Positions 38,889 to 50,062 of a DNA stretch of 64,000 nt are shown piece by piece; positions within the stretch are counted from its first letter, which is position 1; each line of letters begins with the position of its first letter. The position numbers and the translations under genes are program-made. The stretch is from Isochrysis galbana (Eukaryota > Haptophyta > Isochrysidales > Isochrysidaceae). The stretch covers positions 2,366,887-2,430,886 of the forward strand of contig CM030937.1 of assembly GCA_018136815.1 (NCBI GenBank), written 5' to 3'. The notes under the pieces are model-generated. The model did not search any database and was not told the origin of the DNA. It saw only the letters and a list, made by a program, of their open reading frames with translations.

Positions 38889-39837
38889 AACCTACTTTTA
38901 TAAGTGATAAGTGGGGGTCAATGGGGGCCTCGCGCCCCCCTCTTTCCACCGCGGACACCCCCCGGGGTGGGCCCGTACAATCAACCTCAGCCCCTGCCCT
39001 CTGGCAGGGGCTAGGCAATCATCATCCTGGCCCAGACCCTTCGTGGGCGCGGGCCGCGAATCGCACTCCCACGCCCTGCGTGGGCCTGCCCTCGAGCTGA
39101 CTCCCCCCCCTCCCCTGGTCGCCAGGCATACAGAGGCCGCTGGGAGGCTCCAATGCTCCAATGGCCAGCGAGGCAAGCGTGGGAGAGGCAGGGCGGGGCA
39201 GGGGCTGAGCCCCAGCCTCCACTGCCCCCTGAGCTGCCCTTGCTGGCCCTCTGGGAGCCCCCAAAGGCCCTCTAAGAGCAGGCCGTGGCGCGCTGCATGG
39301 CGACGCGCCGCAGGGAGAGGGGTGGAGGAGAATGGAGAGAGGGAGAGGGGGGGATTTGCACCCCCCCCCGATGGAGTGTGGTAAGAAACGGGCCCCGTTT
39401 GCGTTAGCAAACGGGCGAAGGGGGGCGGCTGGCGACTGGCGACAGGAGGAAGAGAAGAAGGGAGTGGCTCAAGACGTCCTTGTGGCAGGTATCGGGGGGC
39501 GCAGTCATTTATTTCTTCGAGGACTGCTCGCGGCGCGAGCTGTAAGGGCCGTTCTGCTTCTCGACGAGAGGTCCCCCCCCCCCCCCCCCCGGTGTTTTTC
39601 CCCGGTGAGTCGCCCGACGTAGGTCGGTCCGCCTCACTGGGTTTTCCCTCATTGTAACTTGTGGGGAGTTATAATGGGAGCCGGGGGTTTGCGAGGGGGG
39701 AGATTTGAAGGGATGCATATGTGTATGTGTATGTGTCTGTGCCACCACTTCAAGGCGTGCGGGCAGGTGCGCTGAGGGGTGTCGTGATAGTACCGGGCTA
39801 GTGGGAGTAGTGGTACTAACGCTCAGTTGTTTTATTA
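38889..39837 (+). mobile_element. Structured retroelement, family 1 copy D
   Basis: This 949-bp element has a perfect 17-bp target duplication ttcctcttctccaaaac at 38872-38888 and 39838-39854. The 5' hairpin region carries a small internal duplication (ttataagtgataagtggggg). The 3' end is gctcagttgttttattatt. It is collinear with copies A and C, with an expanded C20 run at about 39577-39597. Confidence 0.93.
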
Positions 39838-39933
39838 TTCCTCTTCTCCAAAACGCTCTGCGCACTTTCAGAACTTTCAGAACGCGCTACGATGACGTCT
39901 TCATCTTCTTCGTCTTCTTCTTCTTTTCCTTCT

Positions 39934-40250
39934 CAACTAAGTTTATACTTAGTTCGCCCATGGGGGGACACGAGCCCCCCCCTCTCTCCACTCCTCCCCT
40001 GTTATGGGGGAGGAACCACCCATGCTCCTGGCACGCCTGATGGCTTGCCAGCAGCCCACGTGCCCTGCTGACCCACTCACTCTCTCAGTGGCAGGCTAGC
40101 CTGCCTCGCGCGTCATAGCCTGTCGTGGCCAGCCCATCGCTCCAACCCCCCTCCCCCCCTGTTCGACACAGGCAGACAGGTGCAGAGTGGGGGCCCCTGA
40201 GGCCCAGGAGCGCCAGCGAGGGAGAGGCAGGGGAGGCCAGGCTCCTTGTT
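39934..40250 (+). mobile_element. 5' half of a family 2 structured element (E6)
   Basis: It begins caactaagt-ttat-acttagttcg, then a G6/C7 hairpin, and follows the E2 sequence through gaggcaggggaggccagg, after which similarity stops near 40245. No matching target duplication or tail was found, so it is 3'-truncated or rearranged. It starts 80 bp after copy D. Confidence 0.75.
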
Positions 40251-41429
40251 CTGAATCCCGAGTTTGGTAGCTGACCGGCGCACTTCCACCATAGGACCAT
40301 AGGACTCTTTTCACAGTTCACAGTACGCGGTCTCTTCGTCTGGTTCCATAGGACGCTTCAGAAAAGAAGAGTCCATCGCGATTTTTGCACGCGGGGAGGG
40401 CGACAGGAGAGGAGGCTGTGAAGGGGGGGGGGGGGGGCAGGCAGGCGAGGAGGGGGCTGGCAGGGGGGTGGGGGTGGACTTCAGGGAACTGCTCAACGCT
40501 TCAGGGAACTGCTCAACTTCAAGGAACTGCTCAATTGCTGAAATTGTTGAACTGTAGAAACTTTCCAACTTCAGAAACTGCTCACCCTTCCTCGTCTCCT
40601 CCCTATAGACGTGTAACGAAACTTGCTTTCTGCATTTACGCGGTGCTCTTTGGTCTTTGGTATGGACATACACCCATTAGATTTGCAGAGTCTACGATCA
40701 AAGGGCATACTTGGTGCTGTGGATCGTGATTTCAACGAGATATCGATATCGACTCTGCCCAAAATCGAGTGAATGGAGTAAGACCACGTGTGTGTTTCAA
40801 CATGTGAATTGTCAAGTTGAGTCAAGTAACCTCCAGCCTCCAGGCGACAACGAAAGGTGTTAGCAGGGATGGGGATAATTGATAATTGAACGCTTTTGCT
40901 TTTGGTCTCCCACTCAGGGGTCTGTTTTGAGTCTGTCTTTGCGTTTGTGGAGTGGTGGTTTGGCCCCAGCCCTGCCGCCAGGGCTCTGCTGTCCGTTCGT
41001 CCCCTTGCTCGCGGCGGGGGAGAGGCTGGACGCTCTTCTCTGTGTCGTTCTTTAGGGTCTCGCCCCTGGTGTTGTTGAGCCTCTGTAGATTTCCGGTGCA
41101 GGGATTTCTGCACCATGCTGACGGCCCCCTTGAAGGGTGCGTAGAGGTGACTGGCCTGGCCTGTGCCTCGTGCTTGCGCACGAGGTCAGTGCCGTGGCGA
41201 TGTAGGGGCCCAGCCTTGAGGCTTTCCCTATGGGATGCGGCATTGAGCCGACTTGAGTCACTGGGTGGGTGGTGGGTGGTCTTTGGTGACTGGAAGGATG
41301 TGTGGGTGTTGTTGGCCATGTTGGCCATGCTGGTGTGTGGCTGTCAGAGGGTGGCACGGGGCGCGCCTCGTGCGCACCTTGGTGGGGGTTGCGCCCTCTC
41401 GTGGGCGCTTCGGGTGCGATGCGTCGAGC
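40251..41429. repeat. Intergenic, with short tandem repeat
   Basis: At 40484-40545 the unit ttcagggaactgctcaac is repeated about three times, followed by degenerate related units. The rest, to 41429, is GC-rich sequence that may be the body of element F2. No gene is supported. Confidence 0.5.
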
Positions 41430-41517
41430 ATGGCCCGATCGTCCGTCGTGACGGGGGGGGGCGGCAGGAGAGGAGGGGAGCGGCGCGCTCTCCATGCCCC
41501 TATCGTTTTAACGATAG
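41430..41517 (-). mobile_element. 5' end module of structured element F2
   Basis: On the minus strand: aactatcgt-taaa-acgatagg, a perfect 7-bp hairpin of different sequence from the other copies. It is followed by catggagagcgcgccgctcc, matching the block after the F1 hairpin. The 3' boundary was not found. Confidence 0.5.
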
Positions 41518-41529
41518 TTCTAGCTAGGT

Positions 41530-41730
41530 GGTTCAGCCCAGCTTCCAACATGGTTCCCTACAACTAGGTACCCGATACACTCGTGCGAGATGGTTCCTTT
41601 CCGAAAGCCGCTCATCACAAGACAGTCATGCAAGGTTAGGATTGCGCCAGCAACAATGTACCTGTCGCTCCCCACAAGGTCTACGGCATGGATGAAGATC
41701 TCCGGAGCTGGAAGTGGCACAACGTATTAT
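41530..41730 (-). pseudogene. Orphan exon-like fragment
   Basis: A minus-strand frame preceded by a good acceptor (CCACTTCCAG|CT) encodes APEIFIHAVDLVGSDRYIVA, then GAILTLHDCLVMSGFRKGTI and SHECIGYLVVGN. Composition is protein-like, but the family is not recognised. It ends where element F2 begins, so it may be the broken end of a gene. It could also be a further gene downstream of the NmrA-like gene on the same strand. Confidence 0.3.
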
Positions 41731-41789
41731 TGCCCTAGTCTCCCCGGCGCATGCATGCTCGCAGGCTCTCTAGCGAGGTGGTAAATCTT

Positions 41790-43317
41790 TCAGCTATCCA
41801 AATCCGGGAGTTGCCCGATGCTTTCGTATGTGAGTGAGGCATCTCCCCAATTCGTTTCATCCAAGAAGTCAGCTAACGGCGTGAGCAGAGCCGGGAACTC
41901 GCGCCGTAATGAGGGAACATCGATAGAAAGCTGGGTCTCGCGGTAGAAGCGGATCACTTGGTACAAGTCACGGAAGAAAAGGAAGGAAAAGAAATACCTT
42001 TAAGGGTGGAGGTGAAGTTAGGTTGGGGGTCAGCAAGAATAGGTCACATGCAAATATCTGTCGCGGTACAGTGTTTTGTGGCACAGCGGGCGTCGTCGTT
42101 GGGCAACGTAGCGTAGGTCCTCCGATTCATCAGGCGTGAGTCAAGGCACTGCCTAACAAGGAGGGCCTCGACACGTGTTGTGATGATGATGACAAAGTGC
42201 ACATGTTTCATACGATCAACTCACAAGAGTATCGGGTTAGTGTGGACAACTACAGCTCGCTGTGCCTCTCCAAAAGCAGCCGCAATCTGTGAGCAAAAGC
42301 AGGATGATAATATGGGCACAGGATCAGTTGCATTGGCAAGAAGCTGTGCAGAATGCCTGCATGTGGCGATAACGGTATACATTACAGGTGGGTGGTGATG
42401 GATGCATGTGGGTATAGGCAGTGCCACCTGCTCGGGCGTTCGGACGTCGGACGCGACATTTATGGCTCGCCCGGCAAACGTCTCTGGGGCGCAGAAGCAA
42501 GTTCCAGCCAGCCGGCCCATATCCCGGACAGAAGCCAGGTAGATGGGAGTTGTCGGTGGGACGGCGAATGGAAACTTGCCTTTTTCAATGATGCTTGGCC
42601 TGGTGTACCTTTCGAAGAGACACGGTCATGGCGTGGTGAGAGTGTGTGTGCGCGCGAGCTGGCACAACGCCCCCAATTTGAACAAGCAGGTAAGGCTGTT
42701 GAAGTTGCAACCATGGGCGAGCGCAAGCAAACAGAAGCATCCCCGTACTTCTTCCAAAATTCCTCCATGAAGAGAGTTGCCCTCAACATTGTACAAGGCA
42801 GCCCAGGCTGGGATCGGAAGACCTCTTCGGCGTCCTGTTTCTGTCTGCTCCGGTCCACGCGGGGGCACTTGTTCGTCGTGGCCGCCGAATTGTACACGAG
42901 AAGCTTGACGGTGCCGCACGCGGCAGCGGCAGCCGCGAGCGTCCTGGCTCGCTCGACCTCTGCTGTCTCGAGCTTTGCGGTGTCGCCGACAGTCGAGTGG
43001 CAGTAGACGGCAGTGACACCTTGGAGTGCTTGCGGCAGACTATCCTCATCATCTAGGTCCGCGTGCACCACTTGCACGCCAATCGCCGCCAGCGCCTCGC
43101 AGCTCGGTTGAAGCGGCGAGCGCGAGAGGACACGCAGCTGCGATGGAGCAAAGCCAACGTCGAGGAGCCCCAGGACGGCGCGCGCGCCGGTGCCGCCGGT
43201 GACGCCGACGAGTGCGAGTAAGTGATCCGGCTGCGCCAGGATCGCGCCCATCGCGGGCGCCGCCAGCAGCACCACGAATAGCCGGTGAAGCGAGGTGGGC
43301 GGCGAGTAGGAGGCCAT
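41790..43317 (-). CDS. NmrA-like NAD(P)-binding protein, four exons
   Basis: Exons are 43317-42749, 42608-42428, 42286-42225 (62 nt) and 41997-41790, giving 339 codons plus stop with consistent phases. The N-terminal Rossmann motif GVTGGTGARAV (about residues 38-48) follows a hydrophobic leader. The first splice restores EEFWKKYTRPSIIEKG. The next blocks, IYLASVRDMGRLAG and FAGRAINVASDVRTPEQ, are standard in NmrA-like/NmrA-family sensors and SDR reductases. The last exon (DLYQVIRFYRE, SLRREFPALL) fits the family C-terminus. The acceptor of exon 4 (TTAAAG|G) is the least certain, because it adds a short Phe-rich stretch. The Tyr-x3-Lys catalytic pair of classical SDRs is not seen, so a redox-sensing or atypical reductase role is likely. 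The leader may target an organelle. Confidence 0.8.
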
Positions 43318-44320
43318 CGGCCGCGCTGCTGCTGGCCGGGAAGGCGGAGTGGGGGGGGGAGGGGCTCCACTCGCTTGTTCAAGGGGAAAAAGAATGAAAG
43401 AGAGGAGGAATACTTCCGAGAGAGAGCAGGAGAGCAGGGCGAGGGAAGCAAAAAGAAGGTAAGAAGAGGAGAATGAAAAGAGGGAGAAGTGAGAAGGAGG
43501 AGAAGAAGAAGAGCCAGGAGAGAGAGAAGAGATCTCAGCGAAAGGGGAGAGAGGACGGACACGGGCGCGGCGGGCGGAAAAAGGGGTAGCCGTGGCGCTA
43601 CTGGGAGTACTTTACTTCCTACATCTGCTTAAACACCGCCGCCCCCGCCCCCCGTCACTAGGGAGTACTTGATGCCCCGAATCGGAAGAAACCTTCTTTC
43701 CGTCACAATAGAGGGTTTTTGCAGGGCTCAAGAAGGTCCCAACAAGAGGCCCCCTCAATAGCACCTGGGCGCTCTTGGGGCTCTATTGGGGCCTCGTTGC
43801 AAAAGGTGAAACGCGCGTTCTCCTCTCCAATAGTGGCTCGACTTGCCTTCTCCTGGGTTCCGGGCGTCGAGCTCGCGGGGGGGAAAAAAGGAACAAGGAA
43901 GGGGCTGCGTAGACACGAAGGGAAGGGAAGGAATGCGGGATCCGTGGGAATGAACACTGGGGGGTATCGAGGGGGAGAGGGAGGCCGACAGAGCGGGGCG
44001 GGTCGGCGAAAAGGGGACGACCTAAAGATAGAACGGGCGTCGAGAAGGGAGAGGAAGCCGGCGGGGCGGGGCGGGTCGCCGAAGGCGGGCCTGCGACCTA
44101 AAACTAGGACGAGGCGGGCGTGTCGTTCCCCCCCCTACCCGCAACAACCCCGTTTCTTCAAGTATCCCGTCACGTTAGTTATCTACGTGTTACTGTGAAT
44201 GTGCGTGTGATAGTGGTGTGGGAGAATTATAAGAGGAATTTTATCCGGTTCTGTTCTGGAGAGAGCGCGAGCGATGGTGTCGCTCTCCCTCCTCTCGGCC
44301 GCCCTGGTCACCATGATGGT
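43318..44320. other. Intergenic region, no supported gene
   Basis: Purine-rich tract 43380-43560 flanks the NmrA-like start. Around 44247-44330 lies a block (ggagagagcgcgagcgatgg, then tctccctcctctc) repeated in inverted orientation at 58585-58680. No complete gene is seen. Confidence 0.4.
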
Positions 44321-45123
44321 GCCAGGGCGATATTCTCGCATCCACATCACACGCTCGGGATCGTCGCCTTCGCCCTCGCCCTGCTGCAGCCGCTCAACGC
44401 GCTCGTGCGCGGCACGCCCGCCGCCCGCACCACACGCCGCGCCGTGTGGCGGGCCTAGTTGCTCCATCAGCCTAATATTAGGTCCTGATATCATGATATA
44501 AGGTCCACCACCCCTGATACCTGATATTAGGTCATCCGTTTATAAGTATAACTTTCAAAGGAAAAAGAATAGTTCGCACTATCCGGCTAGAGTCGGGAGA
44601 TCGGAGATCGCCTAGTCACGACGACGACATCACATATACAGGCGGCGCCGCGGCGCCCAGGACAAGGAGAAGGAGGTAGGTAGGGTGAGGAAAGCTCCCG
44701 GGCCCCCCTTTCATAATCACCACCCTAGAAAAACTAGCAGCCCAGACGCCCAGACACGCATTGCAGGAAGGAGGTCTCTCTACTAATACTAAAACTAAAT
44801 AACACCATTAGCCATTATAGATCTAAATTAGATCTCATTACTATTATTACACTACCATATTATAACATTAGTAACCTGCTATGAGGACCTGATATTAGGT
44901 CCTGATATGAGGTGTAAGGTCGCCGAGACCTGACGACCTGACACAACTAGGGTGGCGGGTCGCGCACAAGGGGACGGGCTACGCCGTGCTCGGCGTGGGC
45001 GTCTACCAGGCCCTCTCGGGGCGCGCCCTCATGCCGAGCCAAGGCGACGCCGTTCTCGTCGCGTACGTGGTGCTCCTGGGCCTCTCCTTCGGGGTGCTCG
45101 CGGGGGGGCTCATGGTAGGGTGA
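44321..45123 (+). pseudogene. Cytochrome b561-domain gene fragment interrupted by a DNA element
   Basis: The first part (44321-44453) reads FSHPHHTLGIVAFALALLQP, then LNAL, the heme-ligand helix of eukaryotic b561/DOMON-type ferric reductases. The second part (44960-45123) reads VAHKGTGYAVLGVGVYQALS, matching the next b561 helix (W-x3-HKG-GY). If the 498-bp element and one copy of its 8-bp duplication are ignored, the codons join exactly in frame: TGG CGG GTC GCG CAC AAG. As it stands the frame stops at 44458, just inside the element. Additional 5' and 3' exons are not identified. It could be a recently broken gene, or a gene in which the insert is spliced out. Confidence 0.7.
44454..44951. 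mobile_element. 498-bp DNA transposon/MITE with 8-bp TSD inside the b561 frame
   Basis: Terminal inverted repeats CCTAGTTG...CAACTAGG are flanked by the duplicated octamer gtggcggg at 44446-44453 and 44952-44959. The interior is A/T-rich, with repeats of the palindromic type aggtcctgatat/gatattaggtcc near both ends. It has no coding capacity. An 8-bp duplication is characteristic of hAT-like elements. Confidence 0.85.
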
Positions 45124-45696
45124 GAGTCCCCACGGGAGGGGAAGAAACCCTGAGGGAAAGGAGACCAAATGAAGGCAAGCCGCCTCCCCCCCCGCAGATT
45201 TCCTCCGCCACCTCCCTCCGCGCGGACAGTCTCAGTCTCTTCCCCTCCGCAGAATCCCCCCCCCCCTCCCAAGTGTAAGCACTTAGTTGAGGGGGTGGTG
45301 GTGAAAGAGGATGTGTGTGGTTGCGAGGAAAAACGGAGGGGGAGGGCCGCGTTTGTGGCGAGAATGCATTAAGAAGTGATTTTTTCATACCCATACGTAA
45401 TCATGTAGGATGTAGGAGGCCAACGACCAACAAACAAGTGGCTACATAAAAATGCGATGCAACGCAACCGCAGTTTAAGAGACGCAGCCGTTCACGCCAC
45501 TCCTCTCCCCGTGATGTACTTTGGTAACTGCGCCTCTCCTTCCAAATCCTCGCGATTGTCCATGGCTCGATGTCATACGTTGTCGGCACGATCACATGTG
45601 GGCGACACCAGTCTTCTTCACGGGGCAACCGCTAATGTCCGTGTTCCCAATCCAACAAGAGAATAAACACAGGTACACTAGGATTCCGAGAAGAGA

Positions 45697-48600
45697 TCAG
45701 AACCAACGAGCAGACTGTCCGAGAAGACCCCTCGTCTTCGATGATCTCGGGCGAATTCCGTTCTCGCTGCCTGGTGCGCGGCGGCTACCAACATCGTTCC
45801 CAGTTCCATGATTAGCTCGCATGTCCGGCGAGCCGAGAGAGCCCAAATCATACGGGACCAATGGAGATTGGCGGATGGAATTGGGGTCGGATATGGCATC
45901 GCTTGATGCCTCCATCCGCCGCCTTTTGTGATTGAACCACGCGTCAGTAAGCTGCTCTTGGACGTGCCCTGGCCCAGAGCCTTTGTGGATGACAACATCG
46001 ATGCTTCCCCTCTCTAGAATCTGCGCCTCCTCGCCTCGTGTGATGCCGGAAAAGAGCGCAATCAACCCATTGAAGCCGCGTTCTCGCAACGTGTCAGCGA
46101 TTTCGCCACCATTCACAACGTGATCATCTTCACACTCGATGTAATAGTCCAGCACCACCACGTCTGCCATCCGCCCGCGCGCAATTGGGGTCGTGGAGCT
46201 CTCTTGCTCGTGGGGAGCAGCCGAGCTAGAGTCTTGGACTTGCGTTGAGGGCGGCGCAAAGTCGGAGCTGGGCCCCGAGTGGCGAGGGGCTAGACCGGAG
46301 CCCGCGCTAGCCTGAGGGGAAGAGGCTGATGACGAGGGAGGCACATTGCCGTAAGGGACGAAGGGCGGCGCCAGGCCGAGTGCCACATCAATGAACGAGT
46401 CCACTTCCTCCTCGTCGACACCAAGGGCGCGCGACGCAGGGTGAGCGCCCATTCTTTTGAAGACGTTCATCATGTAGGAGCGCAAGATCGCTGAGTCATC
46501 GAGCGCATACATCAAGACATCCGAGAACGAGTTCGCGACGTGCTCGGAAAAGGTACTGAGAAAGGGCAGAGGCTAGGTCATGAGAGTGCGATCGTGTTGA
46601 CTATGAAAGCAGAGGAACCTGTTTGGTGAAGGCTACGCGTGCACCGCCAGCCAGCCACATTGCATCGCACCTAGGTGTGGGTGAGTCCAATCCTGAGCCA
46701 CCTATGTCGTCCGATGTGCTTGACAGCCGGTGCGTAGTCGTTGGGTATCCACGAAAGAACCGCCCAGCCTCGGCTGAGGGGCAGGCAGAGGGAGTTCCTG
46801 ACCCGCCAGCTACACTCAACGACTGCAAGTCTGCCAAGACGTCTCTCGACTCCTGTGTGTGCACTCCGTCGTGCAAGGAGCTTGGAGCGAAGGCAAACGG
46901 ATTGGATTTGGGAGAGTCAGTGCAGCTAGCAGATGGGCTGATCCGATGGCAGGGAGGCGCCCGACCGCTACTTGGAGCACTGCCACCAATTGTGCTCCTG
47001 CAAGCATTCCCACTAATATGCCGAGACTGATTGTCTGCCGTGGCCGGCCGATCGTTGGTCTTGGAGAACGGCAATCCCTCAAGCGACATACTGGGCTTCG
47101 ACCTCCGTCGTAGGGTCTCTGAGGCTGAGCCCCGCTTCGCGCCTGCGTGCACACCAGCATCGCGGAGGTCCTGCGCCACAGCTTCCTTCTTTGCCGCGCC
47201 ACGTTGTGAGAAAGAGCGTCCCTTGCGTGCTTCCGTATGCCGGCGCATTGGCAGCGTGAAGTGGAATGTGGTCATTACTCGCGCAGATTCCCCGTCCGTC
47301 GCCTTTGACGATGAGGTTGACAGCCATGCCTGCCCGCCTGCGGATGCCACGCCCAACATGACCGTGTGCAAGCCAACACCCGTCGAGGCCGCGGTGGAAG
47401 TCTTGTCGAGGGTCACCCCTGGCTGAAATGCCCTTGCACACTCCTCGGCTGTGAGAGCACGAACATTGTCTCGGTTCTCGTTGGTCAGCTGGACATAGAG
47501 CTCGAGGCGGCCAGAATGTTCCCCGCCACGAGCCCAGGCCACGTCGTCTGCCTTTCCTGCCTTTGATGTCTGAAGGCGCGAAGTTGCGTCTTCGCGGCTG
47601 CCGAGACCGGGCAATCTAATAGAGCCATGGAGTTTATGCGACTCATGCTGCACGTCGGCCTTCTTCCTAGCTATCCGCTCAGAGGCTGTCAGCCAAAGCT
47701 TCGTACCCGGCTGACGGTATTTGATAGCATTTGAAAAGCCCTCCTCTAGCAAGAGCTTCAGCAGCGCAACGTCCACCTCGACCGTTTGCGCGCACTCAAT
47801 GCGGATCTCCGCTCGTGCATGCCTCCCTCCACAAACAGATTTGAATACATCGCGAAGGACCGATGGGCGAAACTGCGAGGTGTAGATGCCCTTCTCTAGC
47901 TGTAGCAGGACTTCCCGACGGTATGTCCACTGAATGGTCTGCTCCATGAGCGCATCGACAGAGGCCAGGCGGGAGATGAGCTCCGGGTTATCCGCCAGAT
48001 CCTGTGAAGGGCAACATGGAAAGGAAAAGACATGCACATATGGGCTGGTAAAATGGGTGTAGAGGCCCGCGGTGCCAGCCCATGTGCTTGCCAGATCAGC
48101 TGATAGGCGATGCCCCCCTCCCCCGCCCTGGTCGTACTGCCATCCATTCGGAACAACCAGCAAACCAGTAGGCATCACGACAAATCCATGTGCCCTGGTT
48201 TACTACGAGAACAAGCCACCGCTTGAGCTCGCGAGATGGAAGCCTTGACATACCTGCACAACCTCGATCTCAGCTCGCGCCTCAGCGCATTTGTTCTTCA
48301 ACAAATGGTTTAGCTTCGAGTCCGCAGCAACCTGCTGACGCATCTGAACGAGCAGTTTGGCCTGGCGCATGTACGCCACTCGCGCCGTAAGCTCGAGGAA
48401 GTGGGCGGCCACCGAGGCGACAACGTGCACAATCAGGAGGGATGCCGTGGAGTCATCGTCTTGAAGTGCCGAGTGTGGTGTCAGGAGTGAGCCTGTGGCA
48501 CTGAGCAAAATAAGCATACGTACCAATGGGCCACAAAAGTGTAGCTGCATCATTATCGGGAAGAAGAAGACGGTGAGAACCATGATGGCTCCTGCCGGAC

Positions 48601-49180
48601 TGTCGAGCCGGTCATTGTGCGTCTCAGGCAGCATCCACGAACGGGAAGCTATCCATCCTATACGCAAAATGCTCACCACCCACTGTATGAGCATATAAGT
48701 CCGAGGTACGATGTTGACGAGGATGAAAGCTCGGCGCGCGTAAACGCTCGCCTGCTCGGTGGGCACCCACTTATCCAGGACGACGCGCACTGTGATGTAC
48801 GTGATGATGATCATGATACGGTACAGTACCAGGTTTGGAGCCGACTCCCAAAGCGGAGTGTTTGGCCTCATCTCTGCACGCACGAGGTGAAGCGCCCACT
48901 GCGCGAGCAGCAGGACGAGCATGAAGATGGACTGCCCAATATGAAGCACCGAGGCCGAATGGAACGCGTCCTTCAGGAAGGCTGCCTCAAGGGCGGGTGA
49001 TGAGAAGCGGAGCCAGAGGGGGTCGACGTGCGCAAAGACGACCGACACATCGCCCGCATCTAACACCTTGGCGTCGGCGCGACGGGGCGTGCGAGCAGGG
49101 CTCTTCCCGACCAGCTGGTTCAGCGCGCCATATTCGGGCCCGTTCCTCAGATTGGAGAGGGGCAACGTCTCGGGGAACAT
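45697..49180 (-). CDS. Hybrid membrane histidine kinase with C-terminal receiver, three exons
   Basis: Exons are 49180-48254, 48001-46671 and 46555-45697, giving 1,038 residues. Exon 1 has several hydrophobic helices (e.g. IGQSIFMLVLLLAQWALHLV, ILVNIVPRTYMLIQWVVSIL), then a helix with a His in KLNHLLKNKCAEARAEI that could be the phosphoacceptor. Exon 2 carries the HATPase region: the N-box-like EEGFSNAIKYRQPG and the G2-like STGVGLH. A long Ser-rich linker follows. Exon 3 is a receiver: acidic pair DDS near its start, phospho-Asp in VVLDYYIE, and the conserved Lys in VIHKGS. The second donor (CCTAG|GTGCGA) was chosen because it keeps phase; AAT|GTGGCT is an alternative. It should signal in a two-component phosphorelay; no HPt or output regulator is adjacent. 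A signal-sensing domain is not recognisable. Confidence 0.85.
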
Positions 49181-49199
49181 CGCGGGCTACCGCGGCCGC

Positions 49200-49560
49200 C
49201 GCCTGTCTGGCCCTTTGGTCCCCCTCCCCCCTCGCCCTCGCTCCCTCCCCCCTTTTCCTCCCTCGCCCCCCCCCCCCCCCCCTCATCCATCACCCCCCCC
49301 CCCGCTCCCCCTCCCCCTCGCTCCCCCTCCCCCCCCCCCCCCCCCCCCTTCCCACGGCCCGTAAAAGTACTCCCCCCCCCCGCCCCCCCCCCCCCGCCCC
49401 CCCCCGCGCCTCTAGTTCGCTCCCTCGCCCGCCTTCTCGGCAGCCTCTCCCGCAGGAACTTGGAGATACCCGCCAGGTGCCGCCGCCCCCCGCCCCCCCC
49501 CCCCCCCCAGACCCGCCCGCGCGGCGCTGCCCCCCCTCCCACCCCCCTCCACCCCCCACC
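49200..49560. repeat. C-homopolymer-rich tract upstream of the histidine kinase
   Basis: Many C-runs of 8-21 bases are separated by ctc/tcc/cgc. Frames through it are Pro-rich artefacts. No gene is supported from here to about 50060. Confidence 0.8.
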
Positions 49561-50062
49561 GTAGCAGAAGAGGTCCCCTCTGGACTCGGCAGCCACAGAA
49601 CCCCCGCGCCTAAACAGCAGCCGCGCCCCCCACTTCTCTCTCGGCGCACAGGTTGCGATTCTGGCTTCTCATCGAAACAAGTCCACTCTCTCCTGCAACC
49701 TGTGACGTGCATCTCCCCAAGTTTGTCGATTCCGATGAGGGAGGCGTGCCCAGAACAAGAGGAATCCGCGCAACAAATCATAGGGTCCACTGGCGGATGA
49801 TGTTTAATTTAGACGCCGCCAACGGGAACGGGGAGTGCGCGGGTGGCGCGGGTGAGAAATTGCGCATCATCAACGCGTCGGATGGCAGAGGGTGACGTGA
49901 CGAGGATTCTGACACTAGAGGGATTTTGAAGGTGCCAACAGGGTCTCAACGGGGGGCGGGGGCTCAACAAGAGTTTCTTCTCTGTTGGGTGCCTGTTGAG
50001 TCCCTTTCGCAAAAGGTCGAGTTCACTCGCGGGGGGTCCCAAGTACCCAACACGCGGTGTGC

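Noticed and set aside
44454..44951. Ordinary GT-AG intron in the b561 gene
   Set aside because: All GT-AG pairs at the boundaries shift the frame, while TIRs plus an 8-bp TSD explain the insert better. An unusual splice remains possible and is listed as a finding.
49147..49800. Pro/Gly-rich frames upstream of the histidine kinase
   Set aside because: They arise from C homopolymer runs; no motif or start context.
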